Positions 22,060 through 35,900 are shown, counted from the stretch's first letter. The stretch is 64,000 nt of DNA from Dryas octopetala (GCA_963921425.1 OY992836.1:17687614-17751613); one strand, 5' to 3'. The notes: generated from the sequence alone by a model not told the origin. Made by a program: numbers and translations.

Positions 22060-23980
22060 CCTCTCTCTATTCCCCCACGTCATAAATATCCTTCTATTCT
22101 TCTCCACAATATATATAGTTTTATGGTCGAAATTGACATTTTTAAGGTCCTTAATTTACAAATTTTAATGAAATATCGTAGTTATTGAGTAATCCAATTG
22201 AAAGAATCGTAAAATTATCCACTCTGCACCCAAGTTCGATTCCCTTCCTCTCAAATAAAAAAATAAATAAAAATTAATGAAATATCAATTAAATTGAGAA
22301 TCATTCAAAATGAATTTAGAATTAAGTTTTCGATAAATTAAACACTAAATTCACCATGATAATAATTAAAGAACTAATTAATTTCCAATTTTTTTTTTGG
22401 GTACAAGTTAATTTCCAATTTTAACTTCAAGTGCCATATTATAAGTTGCATATATACGAGTAATTGTAATATCTTGAACATAGAGCACTTTTCTTCCCAA
22501 GGCACCTTCAAATCTGTCAAACTAAAAAAGATATTAAAGTTAAGGTTTATGCATGGCACCAGAACTCTGCTGCATTTCCAGGAACATGACATATATATTG
22601 TATACAATTCAAACATAAATATTATTGTTTACCAATTTAATTACGTAGTTCAATTAATTGTTTAATGACCATATAGGCAGACAGTGTTTCAGCAAATCTT
22701 CTAGCTCTTTTGCGCGTCATAAATTACACATCCGAAGCTTCTTTTAGATTTAGCTACCTGTGTGCCCTACATATATGATCATCGATCAGTAATTCAGTAC
22801 AGAGGCCAGTTGACTACATGCATTCACACCATGATATTAACGACAAGTTATTTTTCTTTTTTATTTTGATGGAGTTATTAGTATTAAAGCTTAATTATAT
22901 ATCCATAATTAATTATGTTTAATTATATTTAATATTTGCAAACTTTGCATTTGGTTTAATTAAGCTTGTGATCTGTACGTGGACTAGTTTTAACTTAGAC
23001 TTGACACAGAAGATAATGACTAGGCTCATTATTAAGGATTAAACGTGTGCAAGGCGGCTCATAAGATCCATAGTGGGTGTTAGCGTCGCACTTTATACTC
23101 ACAACTTATATTACTATAATTTGGTAAAAAGCTATAGTAAACAAGCACATGAGAATTATCAAATATATATAATATATATGTATATAATTTTTAGTATAAT
23201 CGATTGAGTATGATCCAATATATATGCTTTTAATTGGTTTAACTTTTATATTTTTAAGCTAATACTCCATGGATTACGTACCCTGAAGAAATTAAAAAGA
23301 AAAAAAATCCTAAATCTTATTGGCACCACCTACCCACATTTTAGATTTGTTAACCCCTCCAATGCTAGCTTGACTAGCTCATGTTGTCGTTGGTGACAAT
23401 ATATTACTTACAAATGGTGATGAAGAAGCATAGCCACCAATTACCATATATCTAGATGAAAGAAGAAGTCAAGAACTAGCTATCTATAAGTCTTCTCATC
23501 TTATATATGGTCCTAATAAATGGTATATTTCTTGTGTGAAATCTACTCTTTAATTTGTTTAGTTGAATTAAAAAGGAACCAAAAATAGGTTCACGTCATG
23601 ACTGCTCTGTTTTTGTTGGTTTATTGGTGATGATCAATACTGTTTGTTCTTGCCTTCTTGGATTAACATGATTTTTCGGCACATCTTGCTTTAATTTGTG
23701 TGCATGGCTCTGTTCTTTAATTAGAGTAATTGGATTCAATTGCTCAAGAAAATTATCCACCGGACTCGTGGGCCAAAAATGCGATAGTGTCTTGGCCGTT
23801 TGGGCCTTACTCCTAGCGTTACGTTCTTGAAGTATTAACAATTGTACCCTTATTGTAATAAATTTAAGTGGTAGGGTAACAGGTGAGCCGTCACGTATAA
23901 ATACTGCTTGTGCAATACTCCAATTCCAAACTAACAGTGAAGAGAGCTTTGTAAGTCGTATTGCAGAGCAGCAAATTTCC
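22058..23980. other. Intergenic region
   Basis: AT-rich with no gene. A stretch near 22231-22245 resembles a tRNA T-loop box but no tRNA can be drawn around it. The last 60 bases before 23981 are shared with the leaders of the next two hydrolase genes and are probably promoter and 5' UTR. Confidence 0.4.
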
Positions 23981-26088
23981 ATGGCCGAGGCTGCAGAAAA
24001 TCCAGGTAAGAAATTTCATTATCTCACTCATATATGTATGCATATGCTTGTTGGGTGTGTGTTGCAGTAAAAATCCAATACTGCTAGTATTATCTGATCC
24101 ACGAACAAAAAGTTCTTCAAAAATCAATTTCAATTTGAGAGACTGAGGCTATGAATTTTTACTTGCGTGCCAAGTTTCCAATTGTCTAAGAAATTTAATG
24201 GTTGCTTTATGAATCTGTTTCAGTGAGCCAGCAGCAGAAAATCATTGTACCCAACAAGCATGGTGAAAAACTTGTGGGATTGTTAAATGAAACTGGTTCT
24301 GCGGAGATTGTAATCTTATGCCATGGTTTTCGATCCACCAAGGTTGGTCTTTGTGATATTAAGTGTTAATTCTTTTGTTCTTTTTAAAATATAATTCCAG
24401 CTTGATTGGGATAAATGTGGCTTCAAATCTAAGTTATTTTCTCTTGTATTTCGTTAATAATCTATCATGGAGTTTTGGTTGTTAGATTTAAGTATGTAAT
24501 TTGTAGGTGTACTACCGAATACTGACTATGTAGACAAAATTCATTAAATTCTTAAGTACTAAATTAGTACCTCATTCATGAGAAGATTGTAATTCTCGGT
24601 TGGCTTCATTGTTGGCAAAGTTTTACACCCTATGTCTCTTGATTTCCAGGAAAACACTACTCTAGTGAACCTTGCTGTTGCATTGGAAAAAGAAGGAATT
24701 AGTTCGTTCCGTTTTGACTTTGCTGGGAACGGGTAAGGCTGTGCTATTACATGATTTAGAATTCTTGAATTTAGCAGTTACTTCTTTGAAGAACTCAGTT
24801 GTGTTGTGTTCACCTCTTTATTCTCATAGTTGCACTTGTAAGTGTGGCTCCATTTTTATAATGTTGTTCTTAATCGACAAGTTTGTGTTGTGTCTTGTTA
24901 TAAAGGACAGTTTTGGGAGTTTCAGATCTACACATTGCATTGATACTGATCTACTTATGATATATTGGTTTTCAGGGAAAGTGAAGGCACCTTTCAGGAT
25001 ATCTATTGGAGAGAGGTTGATGACTTACATGCTGTAATCCAACACTTCTCTTGTGCAAACCGTGTAGTAAGTGCAATTGTTGGGCACAGTAAAGGTGCGT
25101 TGGATTGTTTTGTATGATCAACATGTGAAATTTTACAGCAATAAAATAGAGGGAAAAGTTCTATTATTAATAATCATTCATGAAAATTTTGAATGAGACT
25201 CATTTTAATGTGTTAGTGTCTGGACCATAAGTGAAGTTTAGGTAAACATGATCTTAACAGCTTAGCTGTTGGCAAAGTCATTGTTGACAGATCTATAACT
25301 TTTGAATTGGGTTAAACCATATTGAAAATATAGTATGTATGTATCTTGTGCCAAACTTATTGCCAAAAATGTTACTGCAGGAGGTAATGTGGTGCTCTTG
25401 TATGCTTCTAAGTATCATGACATTCGTACGGTTGTCAATATTTCTGGACGTTATGATCTGAAGAAAGGCATTGAAGAACGCTTGGGGAAAGACTACATGC
25501 AGATAATCAAGAAGCAAGGATTCATTGATGCTAAGGATAAGACAGGTAATATTCTAATTCTTATTCTATGTGTGATGAATTCCAAACTTTTCGTTTATGA
25601 GGCCATAGATGGCATGGATAAATTTAAGGCACACACACAAACAAGCAATGTGGTATGCTGGCCTTTCACACAGTTAATGGTCTCTGATTGTAGGAAGTGT
25701 TAGCTATCGCGTGACCGAGGAAAGTTTGATGGAGCGCCTGAGTATTGATATGTATGAATCATGCCTTGAGATTGACAAAGAATGCAGGTAAGCAAACTGC
25801 AATTAATTCTGTTGTTACTGTGTTATGTTCCCTTGTTTTCTTTCTCTGTTTTTTCTCTTGCATTTTCTCCATGACCAAGTTTTTTTGTGATTCTGTACAT
25901 CCAGGGTCTTGACAATCCATGGAGTAGCTGATAAAATCGTCCCTGATACATTAGAGTTTGCCAAGATACCTAACCACAAGACAACATCTATAAAAGGAGC
26001 TAATCATTCTTACAGTTCACATCAAGCTAAGTTAGCAACTGCTGTTTTGGACTTCATAAAGGACAAGGCTACCCTCTCCAAAAGATAA
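23981..26088 (+). CDS. Alpha/beta hydrolase, tandem copy 1 (most diverged)
   Basis: Seven exons: 23981-24005, 24224-24342, 24650-24732, 24976-25094, 25381-25545, 25694-25787, 25905-26088; 262 aa. It is a serine hydrolase of the S33/esterase-like family, resembling (from memory) Arabidopsis At3g47560. The oxyanion region is CHGFRSTK and the nucleophile elbow is GHSKGG, split by an intron. The Asp is in HGVADKIVP and the His in GANHSY. Substrate is unknown. The protein has no obvious targeting signal, so it is probably cytosolic. Compared with copies 2 and 3 the acid-loop region is three residues shorter (DTLEFAKIPNHK), GSADE has become GVADK, and the C-terminus reads KDKATLSKR. All splice sites and the reading frame are intact, so it is a diverged gene and not an obvious pseudogene. 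Confidence 0.87.
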
Positions 26089-26991
26089 ACAATAATGATT
26101 ATAATTGTAATAGAATTTTCCACTCAGGTTAATTAGTGCTTTGATTGGCTAAATTGTGTTCACATTGAAGCCCTTGACAATTAAGCTTCAACCCTTACTT
26201 GTTGAGCATTGTCCACATTCTTATTGGTTAACAAAATGTGTTGCATGGCATGATAGCAAATCCCCATTTTGTATGGCATTTACTAGATTAAAGACTGATA
26301 AAATTTCAGTCCATCAACTATCACTCATTAGTCAATTGCAATGACCCGTTATGCCCTACTTGATATTTTTATATTAATATATTCATATAATCAAATATAA
26401 ATAGTCATAACTCATAACTTATATAAAAAATTATAATATATTTTTTACAATAATTGGATTGAGGATGAATGAGAACAAGAAGTGAAAATGTGATGGAGGT
26501 CAAAACTTATAACTCTACTGGCCGGACTTCACATTTTACTCCATGATGGAGGTCAAAGCTTACTCGGCTAGCATGACATTTTACTTCGTATTCACATTTT
26601 ATTTAAATATTTACGATTCACGATAAAAGTTTAATCTTTGATCTCACTATTCATGTAAAGAAAAAAAAAGATGGAGGAGACAGTTTTGAGAATTCCATAA
26701 ATATCAGGGTTCAACCGTTAAAAAGGAAATTTAAGCGGACCAAAACCTGAAAAGTTCCTCAATATTATTATCTGATACTCCGATTCTAAACTGACAGTGA
26801 AGCAGTGAGCTCTGTAAATTGTATTGCAGAGCAGCAAAGGCTGTAGGTAACTTCCATCGTCTTGAGCAATATACTTCTCTGTCTGTTTATAAATTCCATT
26901 AATGCTGCTCTCAAATTCTTTCACTTCCATAAAGTTCCCTTCACCAAAACTCACTCTTCACCAAAATCGCAGCCCAAAACGAATCTTGAGA
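26089..26991. other. Spacer between hydrolase copies 1 and 2
   Basis: It contains the duplicated 3' flank (to about 26340), then AT-rich sequence, then the duplicated promoter and leader from about 26770. The leader of copy 2 is longer than that of copy 1. Confidence 0.5.
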
Positions 26992-28735
26992 ATGGCCCAG
27001 GCTGCACAAAACCCAGGTCAGAAATTTCATTATATCGCTCATATATGTATGTATATGCTTGTTATGAGTGTGTTGAAGGAGTAGTAGCGAGAAATCCAAA
27101 ACTGCTAGTATGATCTGATTCACGAACAAAAAGTTGTATGAAAATCAATCACAGAGACTGAGACTATTAATTTTTATTTGCGTGCCAAGAATCCTAAGAC
27201 TTTTCTCACCAAGTTTCCAACTGTCTAAGTAATTTAATGGTGATTTATGAATTTTACTGTTTGTTTCAGTGAGCCAGCTACAGAAAATCATTGTACCCAA
27301 CAAACATGGTGAAAAACTTGTGGGATTATTACATGAAACTGGTTCTGGGGAGATTGTAATCTTATGCCATGGTTTTCGATCCACCAAGGTTGGTCTTTGT
27401 GATATATGAAGTGATTGAAGTGCTATTTCTTTTTCTGTATAAAATTTAATTCCTGCTTGATTAGGTAATCTAGCATGGAATTTTGATTGTTAGATTTTAG
27501 TATGTAATTTTGTAGGCCAATTACCAAATACTGACTATGTAAACAAAATTCATTAAGTTCTTGATTACTAAATTAGTATTCATCCTATGTATCTTGATTT
27601 CTAGGAAACCACTACTATAGTGAACCTTGCTGTTGCATTGGAAAATGAAGGAATTAGTTCGTTTCGTTTTGACTTTGCTGGAAATGGGTAAGGCTGTGCT
27701 ATTACATGATCTAGAATTCTTGATTTTATCAGGTTTTGTGAAGAAATCAGTTGTGTTCACCGCTTTAATCTCGTATTTACTAGTTGTACTTGTAGGTGTG
27801 GCTCCATTTTTATAATGTTGTTCTTAATCAGCAAGTTTTCATTATGTCTTGGAAGTTTCAGGTCTATATATTTCATTAATGCTGATTTAGTTGTGGTATT
27901 TTGGTTTTCAGGGAAAGTGAAGGCTCCTTTCAGTATGGAAACTATTGGAGAGAGGCTGATGACTTACATGCTATAATCCAACACTTCTCTGGCACAAACC
28001 GTGTAGCAAGTGCAATTCTTGGGCACAGTAAAGGTGTGTTGGATTGTTTTGCACAGTCAATAAGAGTAATTAACATAGAGGAAAAACTTTTATTGTAAAT
28101 AATCATTCATGAAAATTTTGAATGTTTCTCATTTCAATGTGTTAGTGTCTCTTACTACAGTCTGCCATAAGTTATTAGTTCAACATGATCTTAGCTACTG
28201 TTAGCAAAGTCATTGTTGATAGATCTAACTGTTGATATTGGGTAAAACCATATTGAAAAAAGAATATTTCTGTAATTTCTGCCAAAATTATTGCCAAAAA
28301 ATATTACTGCAGGAGGTGATGTGGTGCTCCTGTATGCTTCTAAGTATCATGACATTTGTACGGTTGTCAATGTTTCTGGTCGTTATGATCTGAAGAAAGG
28401 CATTGAAGAACGCTTGGGGAAAGACTTTATGCAAATAATCAAGAACGAAGGATTCATTGATGTTAAGAATAAGACAGGTAATGTCCTAATTCTTATTCTA
28501 GGTGCGATGAATCCCAAAATTTTCGTATGAGTTCAGAGATGGCATGGATAAATTTATTTCCGCGGTTGTATACATTTACTTTCTGGACACAAAAAAGTTG
28601 TCTGCAGGGCAGGTCCTAGATTATTGCCTAGGCCTATACTATCCGTTCCTTAAATTGCTTTTTTTCTTTTTTTATTCCCTCTGAAATTTTAAGGAACTTT
28701 TATTTCATTATAAACGAATGATTAGGACCGACTTA

Positions 28736-28771
<36 letters not shown>

Positions 28772-29414
28772 CTAGTTTTTTGAAAAGAAGTATCTATGAC
28801 TAGATGTTTAGAAGTAATATTGATTGTAGTTATGACTTCTGAGTCAAAATTTGAAACATAATAGATGCCAAAAGACTAGAAACTAACCTGGCATAGACTG
28901 TGGGCTCTCTCTCTCTCTCTCTCTCTCACTTTATGCACACACAAGTGCCCAAAAACACAAACAAGCAATGTGTATGCTGGCCTTTCACACGCTTAATGGA
29001 TCTCTGCTTGTAGGAAGTGTTAGTTATCGAGTAACTGAGGAAAGTTTAATGGATCGCCTAAGTACTGATATGCATGAATCATGCCTTCAGATTGACAAAG
29101 AATGCCGGTAAGCAAACTGTAATTAATTTTCTCTTGACTGTGTTATGTTTCCCTTTGTTCTTTCTTTCTGTTTCTTTCTCTTGCATTTTCTGCATGACCA
29201 AGTTTGTTGGTGATTCTGTATATACAGGGTCTTGACAGTCCATGGATCTGCTGATGAAATCATCCCTGTAGAAGATGCATTAGAGTTTTCCAAGATAATA
29301 CCTAACCACAAATTACATATTATAGAAGGAGCTAATCATTGTTACACCTCTCATCAAGCTGAGTTAGCACCAGTTGTTTTGGACTTCATAAAGACAGCAC
29401 TGCAGCAAGACTAG
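26992..29414 (+). CDS. Alpha/beta hydrolase, tandem copy 2
   Basis: Seven exons: 26992-27016, 27270-27388, 27605-27687, 27912-28033, 28313-28477, 29014-29107, 29228-29414; 264 aa. Same fold and triad as its neighbours: CHGFRSTK, FRFDFAGNGESEG, the nucleophile in GHSKGG, the acid in HGSADEIIP and the base in GANHCY. The C-terminus is FIKTALQQD. Its fifth intron is 536 bp against 148 and 167 bp in the other copies because of inserted repeat sequence (28605-28770). It has the intact family-like loop lost in copy 1, so I take it as functional. The substrate cannot be read from the sequence. Confidence 0.9.
28605..28771. mobile_element. Short hAT-like insert followed by a long T tract
   Basis: CAGGGCAGGTCCTAG at 28605 is mirrored by ...TTAGGACCGACTTACCC ending near 28738. 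A run of about 33 T follows at 28739-28771. The insert is absent from the same intron of copies 1 and 3. The termini resemble the CAGGGCCGGTCC ends of plant hAT elements. I see no clear 8-bp target duplication. Confidence 0.4.
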
Positions 29415-30147
29415 GCTAACCTCTTCAAAAGAAAACAATAAGAGACTAATAGTATCATTGTAATAGAATTTTCCCAGTCAGGTTAAGGCTTTGATTGGCT
29501 AATTTGGGTTCACATTGAAACCCTTGACAATTAATCTTCATTCCATACTCGTTGAGCATTGTCCGCATTCACATTGTTTAACAACGCGTTGCATGTCATA
29601 ATAGCAAATGCCATTTTGCTTGGCATTTAGTAGACTTAGGACTTGATTCAATTTCAGTCAATAAGTTATCACTCATTAGTCAATTGCAATTTCCCGTCAA
29701 ATTCAAATAAATAGTATATAAATTATATAAAAAAAATTATAATCGTAAGATATTGTTTAGAAGGAAATAAGATATGAGTATAAATGAGAACAAGAAGTGA
29801 GAGTGTGATACAACATATAAACTAAGATGGTGGTGAAAGTTTTAACTCTAGTTCGGTCCCCTCTCTCCTAACTCCCTAACGTGAGAAAAAAAATAATTAT
29901 AACTCTAGTAGCAAAGAAAAATAAATAATTAAAAATGAGGGGTCAGTTTTAAGAATCCCATAAATATTAGGGTTCAACCGTTAAAAAGAAATTTAAGGGA
30001 CCAAGACCTGAAAAACTCGTGAATATTTTTATGTTGGTAACTCGGTAAGTGACTAGTTGGTCTGGAACATCTAATAGTCAGATTCCAAACTCACAGTGAA
30101 GCAGAGAGCTCTGTAAATTGTATTGCACCCCGAAACGAATCCTGAAA
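29415..30147. other. Spacer between hydrolase copies 2 and 3
   Basis: It begins with the 3' flank shared with copy 1 (to about 29700), followed by AT-rich sequence and then the shared promoter and leader (from about 30075). No other gene is present. Confidence 0.5.
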
Positions 30148-32094
30148 ATGGCCGAGGCTGCACAAAACCCAGGTGAGAAATTTCATCATCTCACTCGTAT
30201 GTCGTATATGTATGTATATGCATGTTGTGTGTGTTGTTGCAGTAGTAGTTGCAAGAAATCCAATCTGCTAGTATTATCTGATTCACGAACAAAAGGTTGT
30301 ATAAAAATCAATCTGAGAAGACTTTAAGAAATATTGAATGGTTGCTTTGTGACTTGCACTGTTTGTTTCAGTGGGTCAGCAACAGAAGATCATTGTAACC
30401 AACAAACATGGTGAAAAGCTTGTGGGATTATTACATGAAACTGGTTCTGCGGAGATTGTAATCTTATGCCATGGTTTTCGATCCACCAAGGTTTGTCTTT
30501 GTCCTTCATGAAGTGCTGTTTTTGTTTTTTGTTCCTTTTTAAATTAATTCGAGCTTGATTATGGTAGAAATGGATTTGATTTTAAGTTATATTCTCTAGT
30601 ATTTCGTTAATAATCTATCATTAATGAGAAAATTATAATGCTCGGTTGGCTTCATAGTTTTACAGCCTATGTATCTTGATTTCTAGGAAGACACTACTAT
30701 GGTGAACCTTGCTGTTGCATTGGAAAATGAAGGAATTAGTTCCTTCCGTTTTGACTTTGCTGGAAATGGGTAAGGCTGGTATTACTGAATTTAGAATTTT
30801 GGAATTTCACAGGTTTTGTGAAGGATTCAGTTACGTTCACCTCTTAATCAGCAAGCTATGTCTTTTTCTATGAAGGCCAGTCATGGCAATTTAAGATCTA
30901 CATTTTACATTGATGCTGATTTCGATGTGGTATTTTGGTTTCAGGGAAAGTGAAGGCACCTTTGAGTTTGGTAACTATCGGAGAGAGGCTGATGACTTAC
31001 ATGCTGTAATCCAACACTTCTCTGGGGCAAACCGTGTAGCGAGTGCAATTCTTGGGCACAGTAAAGGTGTGTTGCATTGTTTCGCATGATCAATATGTGA
31101 AATTTTACTGTAATAAAATAGAGAAAGAAGTAATAATCATTAATGGAAGTTTTGAATGAGACTCATTTTATGTGTTAGTATCTCTTACTACAGTCTGGAC
31201 CATAAGTTAACTTCAGGTCAACATGATATTAGCGTGCTTAGTTGTTTGCAAAGTTATTGTTTATAGACCTATTACTGTTGATATTGGGTAAAACCATATT
31301 GAAAATAGACTATTTCGGTGGCTTTTGCCAAAATTATTGCTGAAGAATGTTACTGCAGGAGGTGATGTGGTGCTCCTGTATGCTTGTACGTATCATGACA
31401 TTCGCACGGTTGTCAATGTTTCCGGACGTTATGATCTAAAGAAAGGCATTGAAGAACGCTTGGGGAAAGACTTAATGCAAATAGTTAAGAAGGAAGGATT
31501 CATTGATGTTAATGATAAGAAAGGTAAATCCTAATAATGATTATAGTTGTGACTTGTGAGTCAAAATTTCAAACATAATAGATAGATGCCAAAAGACTGG
31601 AAACTAACCCAGCACAGTGATTGATATTGACTCTCTCTCTCTCGTACAATCACTGGCCTTTCACACAGTTAATGGATGCTTTGCTTGTAGGAAGTGATAG
31701 TTATCGTGTGACTGAGGAGAGTTTGATGGATCGCCTGAGTATTGATATGCATGAATCATGCCTTCATATTGACAAAGAATGCCGGTGAACGAATTAATAC
31801 TGCCTATATTGTTTAATGTTTCTGTTTTTTTCTTTCTTTCTTTTCTTGCAGTTTCCACATGACTAAGTTTATGGGTGATTCTGTATATACAGGGTCTTGA
31901 CAGTACATGGATCTGCTGATGAAGCCATCCCTGTAGAAGATGCATTAGAGTTTGCCAAGATAATACCTAATCACAAATTACATATTATAGAAGGAGCTAA
32001 TCATTGTTACACCTCACATCAAGCTGAGATAGCATCAGTTGTTTTAGAATTCATAAAGGCAGCTCTGCAGCAGGACAAGGCTACTTCTAACTAG
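30148..32094 (+). CDS. Alpha/beta hydrolase, tandem copy 3
   Basis: Seven exons: 30148-30172, 30372-30490, 30687-30769, 30945-31066, 31359-31523, 31691-31784, 31893-32094; 269 aa. The nucleophile is in GHSKGG, the acid in HGSADEAIP and the base in GANHCY, as in copy 2. The C-terminus is a few residues longer (AALQQDKATSN). The second exon reads VGQQQKIIVTNKHGEKL, where the other copies have VPNKHGEKL. It lies tail to tail with the CFM3 gene, whose stop codon is at 32980. Function beyond serine hydrolase chemistry is unknown. Confidence 0.9.
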
Positions 32095-32979
32095 GTACTC
32101 TATGCCAAGCAGCATATAAATTTCTGAGGTTGCACCTGTTGACGGGTAGGTTCTGGGTGGACGTTTTTCTTGATGTAGTGTTGGATTGGTAATACATTCA
32201 TGCTTTGCCATAAGGTTGTGTGCTTATTAACAGATTCTCTGATACTTATGAACAGATCGTTTGATTGGCGAAGACTTGCCTTTTACTCCATTGGCTATGG
32301 TTTATAGCACTTGTTATGATGAAGTTGAAAAACGTAGCATGAGGGTAACCTCAAACCTGTTTGTTTGGATCGCTCATTGAAATTATTAGATCTCAAAGCC
32401 AATTGAAGTTGAATTACAAATTCGTTTGCTTTAAAAGGAAAGAGAAAAATAAACCATGATACATAACACTTTGGCACAAAAAAGAGGCAAACACCACTAT
32501 AATTAATAAATGAATCTTTAACAAATCACTTCATTTACAATCAACTGCTTACACATACATTTCATGACTATGGAGCTATTTATCCCAACCAAAAAACATA
32601 TGGAGCTATTTATTATCTTTTCAGACATCTGCAATCTTCACTTCTGAAGTATCAATCAGCTGGTTGAATTACTAAACTGGTTTGAAATGCTTCCCTAGAT
32701 TGCATTCACTGGTCTCAAAGATCATAAATACTCCTCTTAATACAAGATATTTACCTAGCCAACATTTAGATACAGCTCTACCCAAACTTTTCTGTTTGAT
32801 CCCGACATTTGTCTCAAAGTAGTCGCCAAACTACCTCATTGCTGGTAGATGTATGTTTGGATCATTATGAGTTCATGAACATCAAAATTTTGTGCCAACT
32901 CATTCACTTGGCAATGTTGAAATATTATCTCCTTCGTATGCATCGCCAATCTTCATCTCTGAACAATCAGCTGGTGGAA
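32095..32979. other. Spacer between converging genes
   Basis: The hydrolase copy 3 and CFM3 genes converge here, so most of the stretch is likely the two 3' UTRs. No further gene is visible. Confidence 0.5.
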
Positions 32980-35900
32980 TTACTGAAATGGTCCAACAGT
33001 ATTATGTTCATTATACACTTTATAGTCATCCTCATTGCCACTATCATACACTTCAAGATATGCCTCTTCCCCTTCATCCTGGTTCAAAAAAATAAGTAAC
33101 TCAGTATAATGAATATTATCAAAAGGACCTGTTTTTGGTTGAAGTTACTATCTACACGGGTTCAGAAAAATCACACAGTATAACGTATAAAAAGTCTGTT
33201 CAAAGCTCACTATTATAGACACTCACAAAAATGGAAAAGAAAAAATAGAGAAAAAGAAATTTATTAATAGATAACAGAAAATAGAAACTCACCAAAATGA
33301 AAAAGGAAATAGCTAGAGAAGTAAAAGTTTATCAATAGAAAATAGAATACAGATTTGTTCCCTGCATGATCTAAGACTAACATAGCTTCCTTCAGATTAT
33401 AGCAACTCTGAATGGGATAATTATAGGAGACCCCAAAAGCAATTATTGGCACACCAAAAGTAGTGCATATTGGCAACCTATAATGTCATTTTGACACAAG
33501 AAACACGTTTTATTAACACGCAGAGTGATAAATGGGTTATTTACCGCTTCACTATCATCATTGGGGAAAAGAGGATCATCTACTGTTGAATGCAAGATTC
33601 TTCCATCGTCGACCATTCTCCCGTTTTCCATTTCCTCCTGAAATTAACAACAGAAAATTATAGATTATTAAAAAGAAAACGAAACTATACAATTACCTGC
33701 TACACAACAATAGACATCATACTAGTTCAGATTTCAACAACTCAGTTCTCTCCTGTAAGTCTGAGATATGATGCTTCAATGCCTGGAAAAGATAGGAAAT
33801 TTTTAGAAATGAAATAATAGCCGTTGTTTGTGAAGAAATATCAAACACCATTATTAGGTTATAATGTCACCTCACGTCTCTGTAGTTCAATTGATCGAGC
33901 CAATGCCTGTCTTCTTGTCAATAAAGTCCTAGGCCTTAATGGAAGAGGGCATTGATAGTTCTTCCCACGATAGAGAATAATTGCATAGCCTTTGGTAGTT
34001 TTATCTAGTGATACTAGCACCCCACCACTCTCGGCTTCCAAAGAAATTGCAATGTGCTTGACTTGATCAAAACTTTTTCCTCTCACCATTATCTTCACCA
34101 ACTCTCTATGCTTCCAGTGCAAGTGCATATTCTCTATGGTACCAGAATAAACCTCTCGCCTCCCTGAAATAGAAATCACCCTAGTGTTTGACTCTCCCCT
34201 AAAAATTCATTAAATCTAAAGTAGAAGTAGTTCTTACCTAGAAGCAGGTATGGTTTCATACTGAGACCAATCTTACGAAATAAGAATCTATCCTCATCAG
34301 TTAAGGTTTCCAAATCATTTGGGAGATCTGCTGGCTCCAAACTTTCCTGCACTTTTGCTAAAGCTTTCTCAGCCTTTTTGAGCTTCCCTTTTGCCTAGGA
34401 CCATCAAGGGTTAAAAATATGTCACAATTTTGAAATTCCTTAAAAGAGAGATTTTTTTTTTTTTGGCCCGACTTAAAAGAGAGTTTTTTGCTGTCCCAGA
34501 TTTGTTAATGTACTATATTTAGACATTACATTTTTTACTTACAAGAGCCAGCTTCTTCTCGAGATGTCTGACTAGAGACGCATGTCTAGCCACAGTTGAA
34601 TCTCTTGTCATTTTTTCAACATCTTCACTGGTCAGTTGGTGTTGCCAGCGAGTGGTCGCTGCCATGGTTTCAGCAAGAGTTCCAGCAACCAATTGGCCTT
34701 TAGAAGCTTTGAATTTTGACTCAACAAAGTCCAAGGCCAATTGTCGTGCCTGTTCTTCCTCATCTTGTTGGAGATCTCTCAATTTTCTCCTCTCCTTCAA
34801 TACCCCCGTAACAACAGCTGGCAAGAAGTCATTACCCCTGTAAAAAACTATAAAATCTTTGTTTCTGGAGAGAAGTGTACCCCCTGTCAATCTCTGCACA
34901 TGTAAAATGCTACAGTAATTAGCAATGACAAGATCAACAAATGGGGTATTCAAAATCTATATATCACAGACTAGGACAGCAGCTAGAATAGGAAGAGAGG
35001 CCAACCCTCTCCAGATGTTGGAAAGAAAGAATAAAATGTATATTCAAGATGTGTGTGTGTGTGTGTGTATTTATGTATGTCCTCTTTATATTCAAGAACC
35101 AGCAACGGTCATCACGTCTCACCTTGAGTTCTTCTGCCATCCTCTCATTACATGTGTTCTGTACTCCACGTTTGATGGCTATCTTTGCAATAGCACTCTT
35201 CTCCCACAGCTTAACCATAGCCTTAGCCAGACCTTGCAGTTCTCTATTCCTTCCTATAACAATTTATCATACAAATAATACTTACAAAAATAAGATTTGG
35301 TGAATGTCAACACAATCATATGCAAAGAGTCTTACATACCTAGAGCAAAGTGTGGAGGTACAGTTCTAGCAAGCCGGCGGAATTTTGTCATGTCCTTGTT
35401 TCTTAGACAATGTCTTACCCCATAAGGGATAAGTCTCAATGGGGTTTTATATCCAGGAACCACTGGGGGAAGCAAATCGGCATCCACAGGCAATGGCTCA
35501 CGGCCTAACCAATCCTTAAACCGTGGACCCAACTCATCTAAAAAATGGTTTAGGTCACTCAATTCCATGATTTCTTGCTTAGATAAATCCTTCAAATGCT
35601 TTGCAGAACCGGAACTTGAAAATTCTGTAGTCCTAGCCACATCCTTCGCTCCAACATTGTGCATACCATCACTTTTAACATTTTCTGAGTCTTGCAACAT
35701 ATGTGAATTAGTCTGACTCTGTTTGGTATATGATTTTACACAAGGAAGATTATATGTCATTCCCCTGTATAATACTACTGAACTTCCCGATCTCCATATA
35801 ACCAAACCTCCAGTCTTACTCTGCCAGAGATCAAAAGATAACCTACATAAGTTGCTAGCCGACTCAATTCTTGCAAACAACTTATTAACAACATACAAAG

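Larger units (their letters stand above)
23940..32094 (+). repeat. Three-copy tandem gene duplication including flanks
   Basis: The three hydrolase genes share exon layout and intron phases. They also share intron sequence and about 60 bases of leader (for example AACTAACAGTGAAG / AACTGACAGTGAAG / AACTCACAGTGAAG). The 3' flanks of copies 1 and 2 (about 26100-26340 and 29455-29695) also align. The unit is about 3.1 kb, so whole genes with promoters were duplicated, probably by unequal crossing over. Confidence 0.9.

Noticed and set aside
22225-22250. tRNA-like box (AAGTTCGATTCCC)
   Set aside because: No acceptor stem or A box can be paired around it; at most a trace of a tRNA-derived SINE.
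23596-24133. Minus-strand frames overlapping the start of hydrolase copy 1
   Set aside because: Antisense to promoter and exon 1; no similarity and no conserved counterpart at the same place in copies 2 and 3 beyond duplicated sequence.
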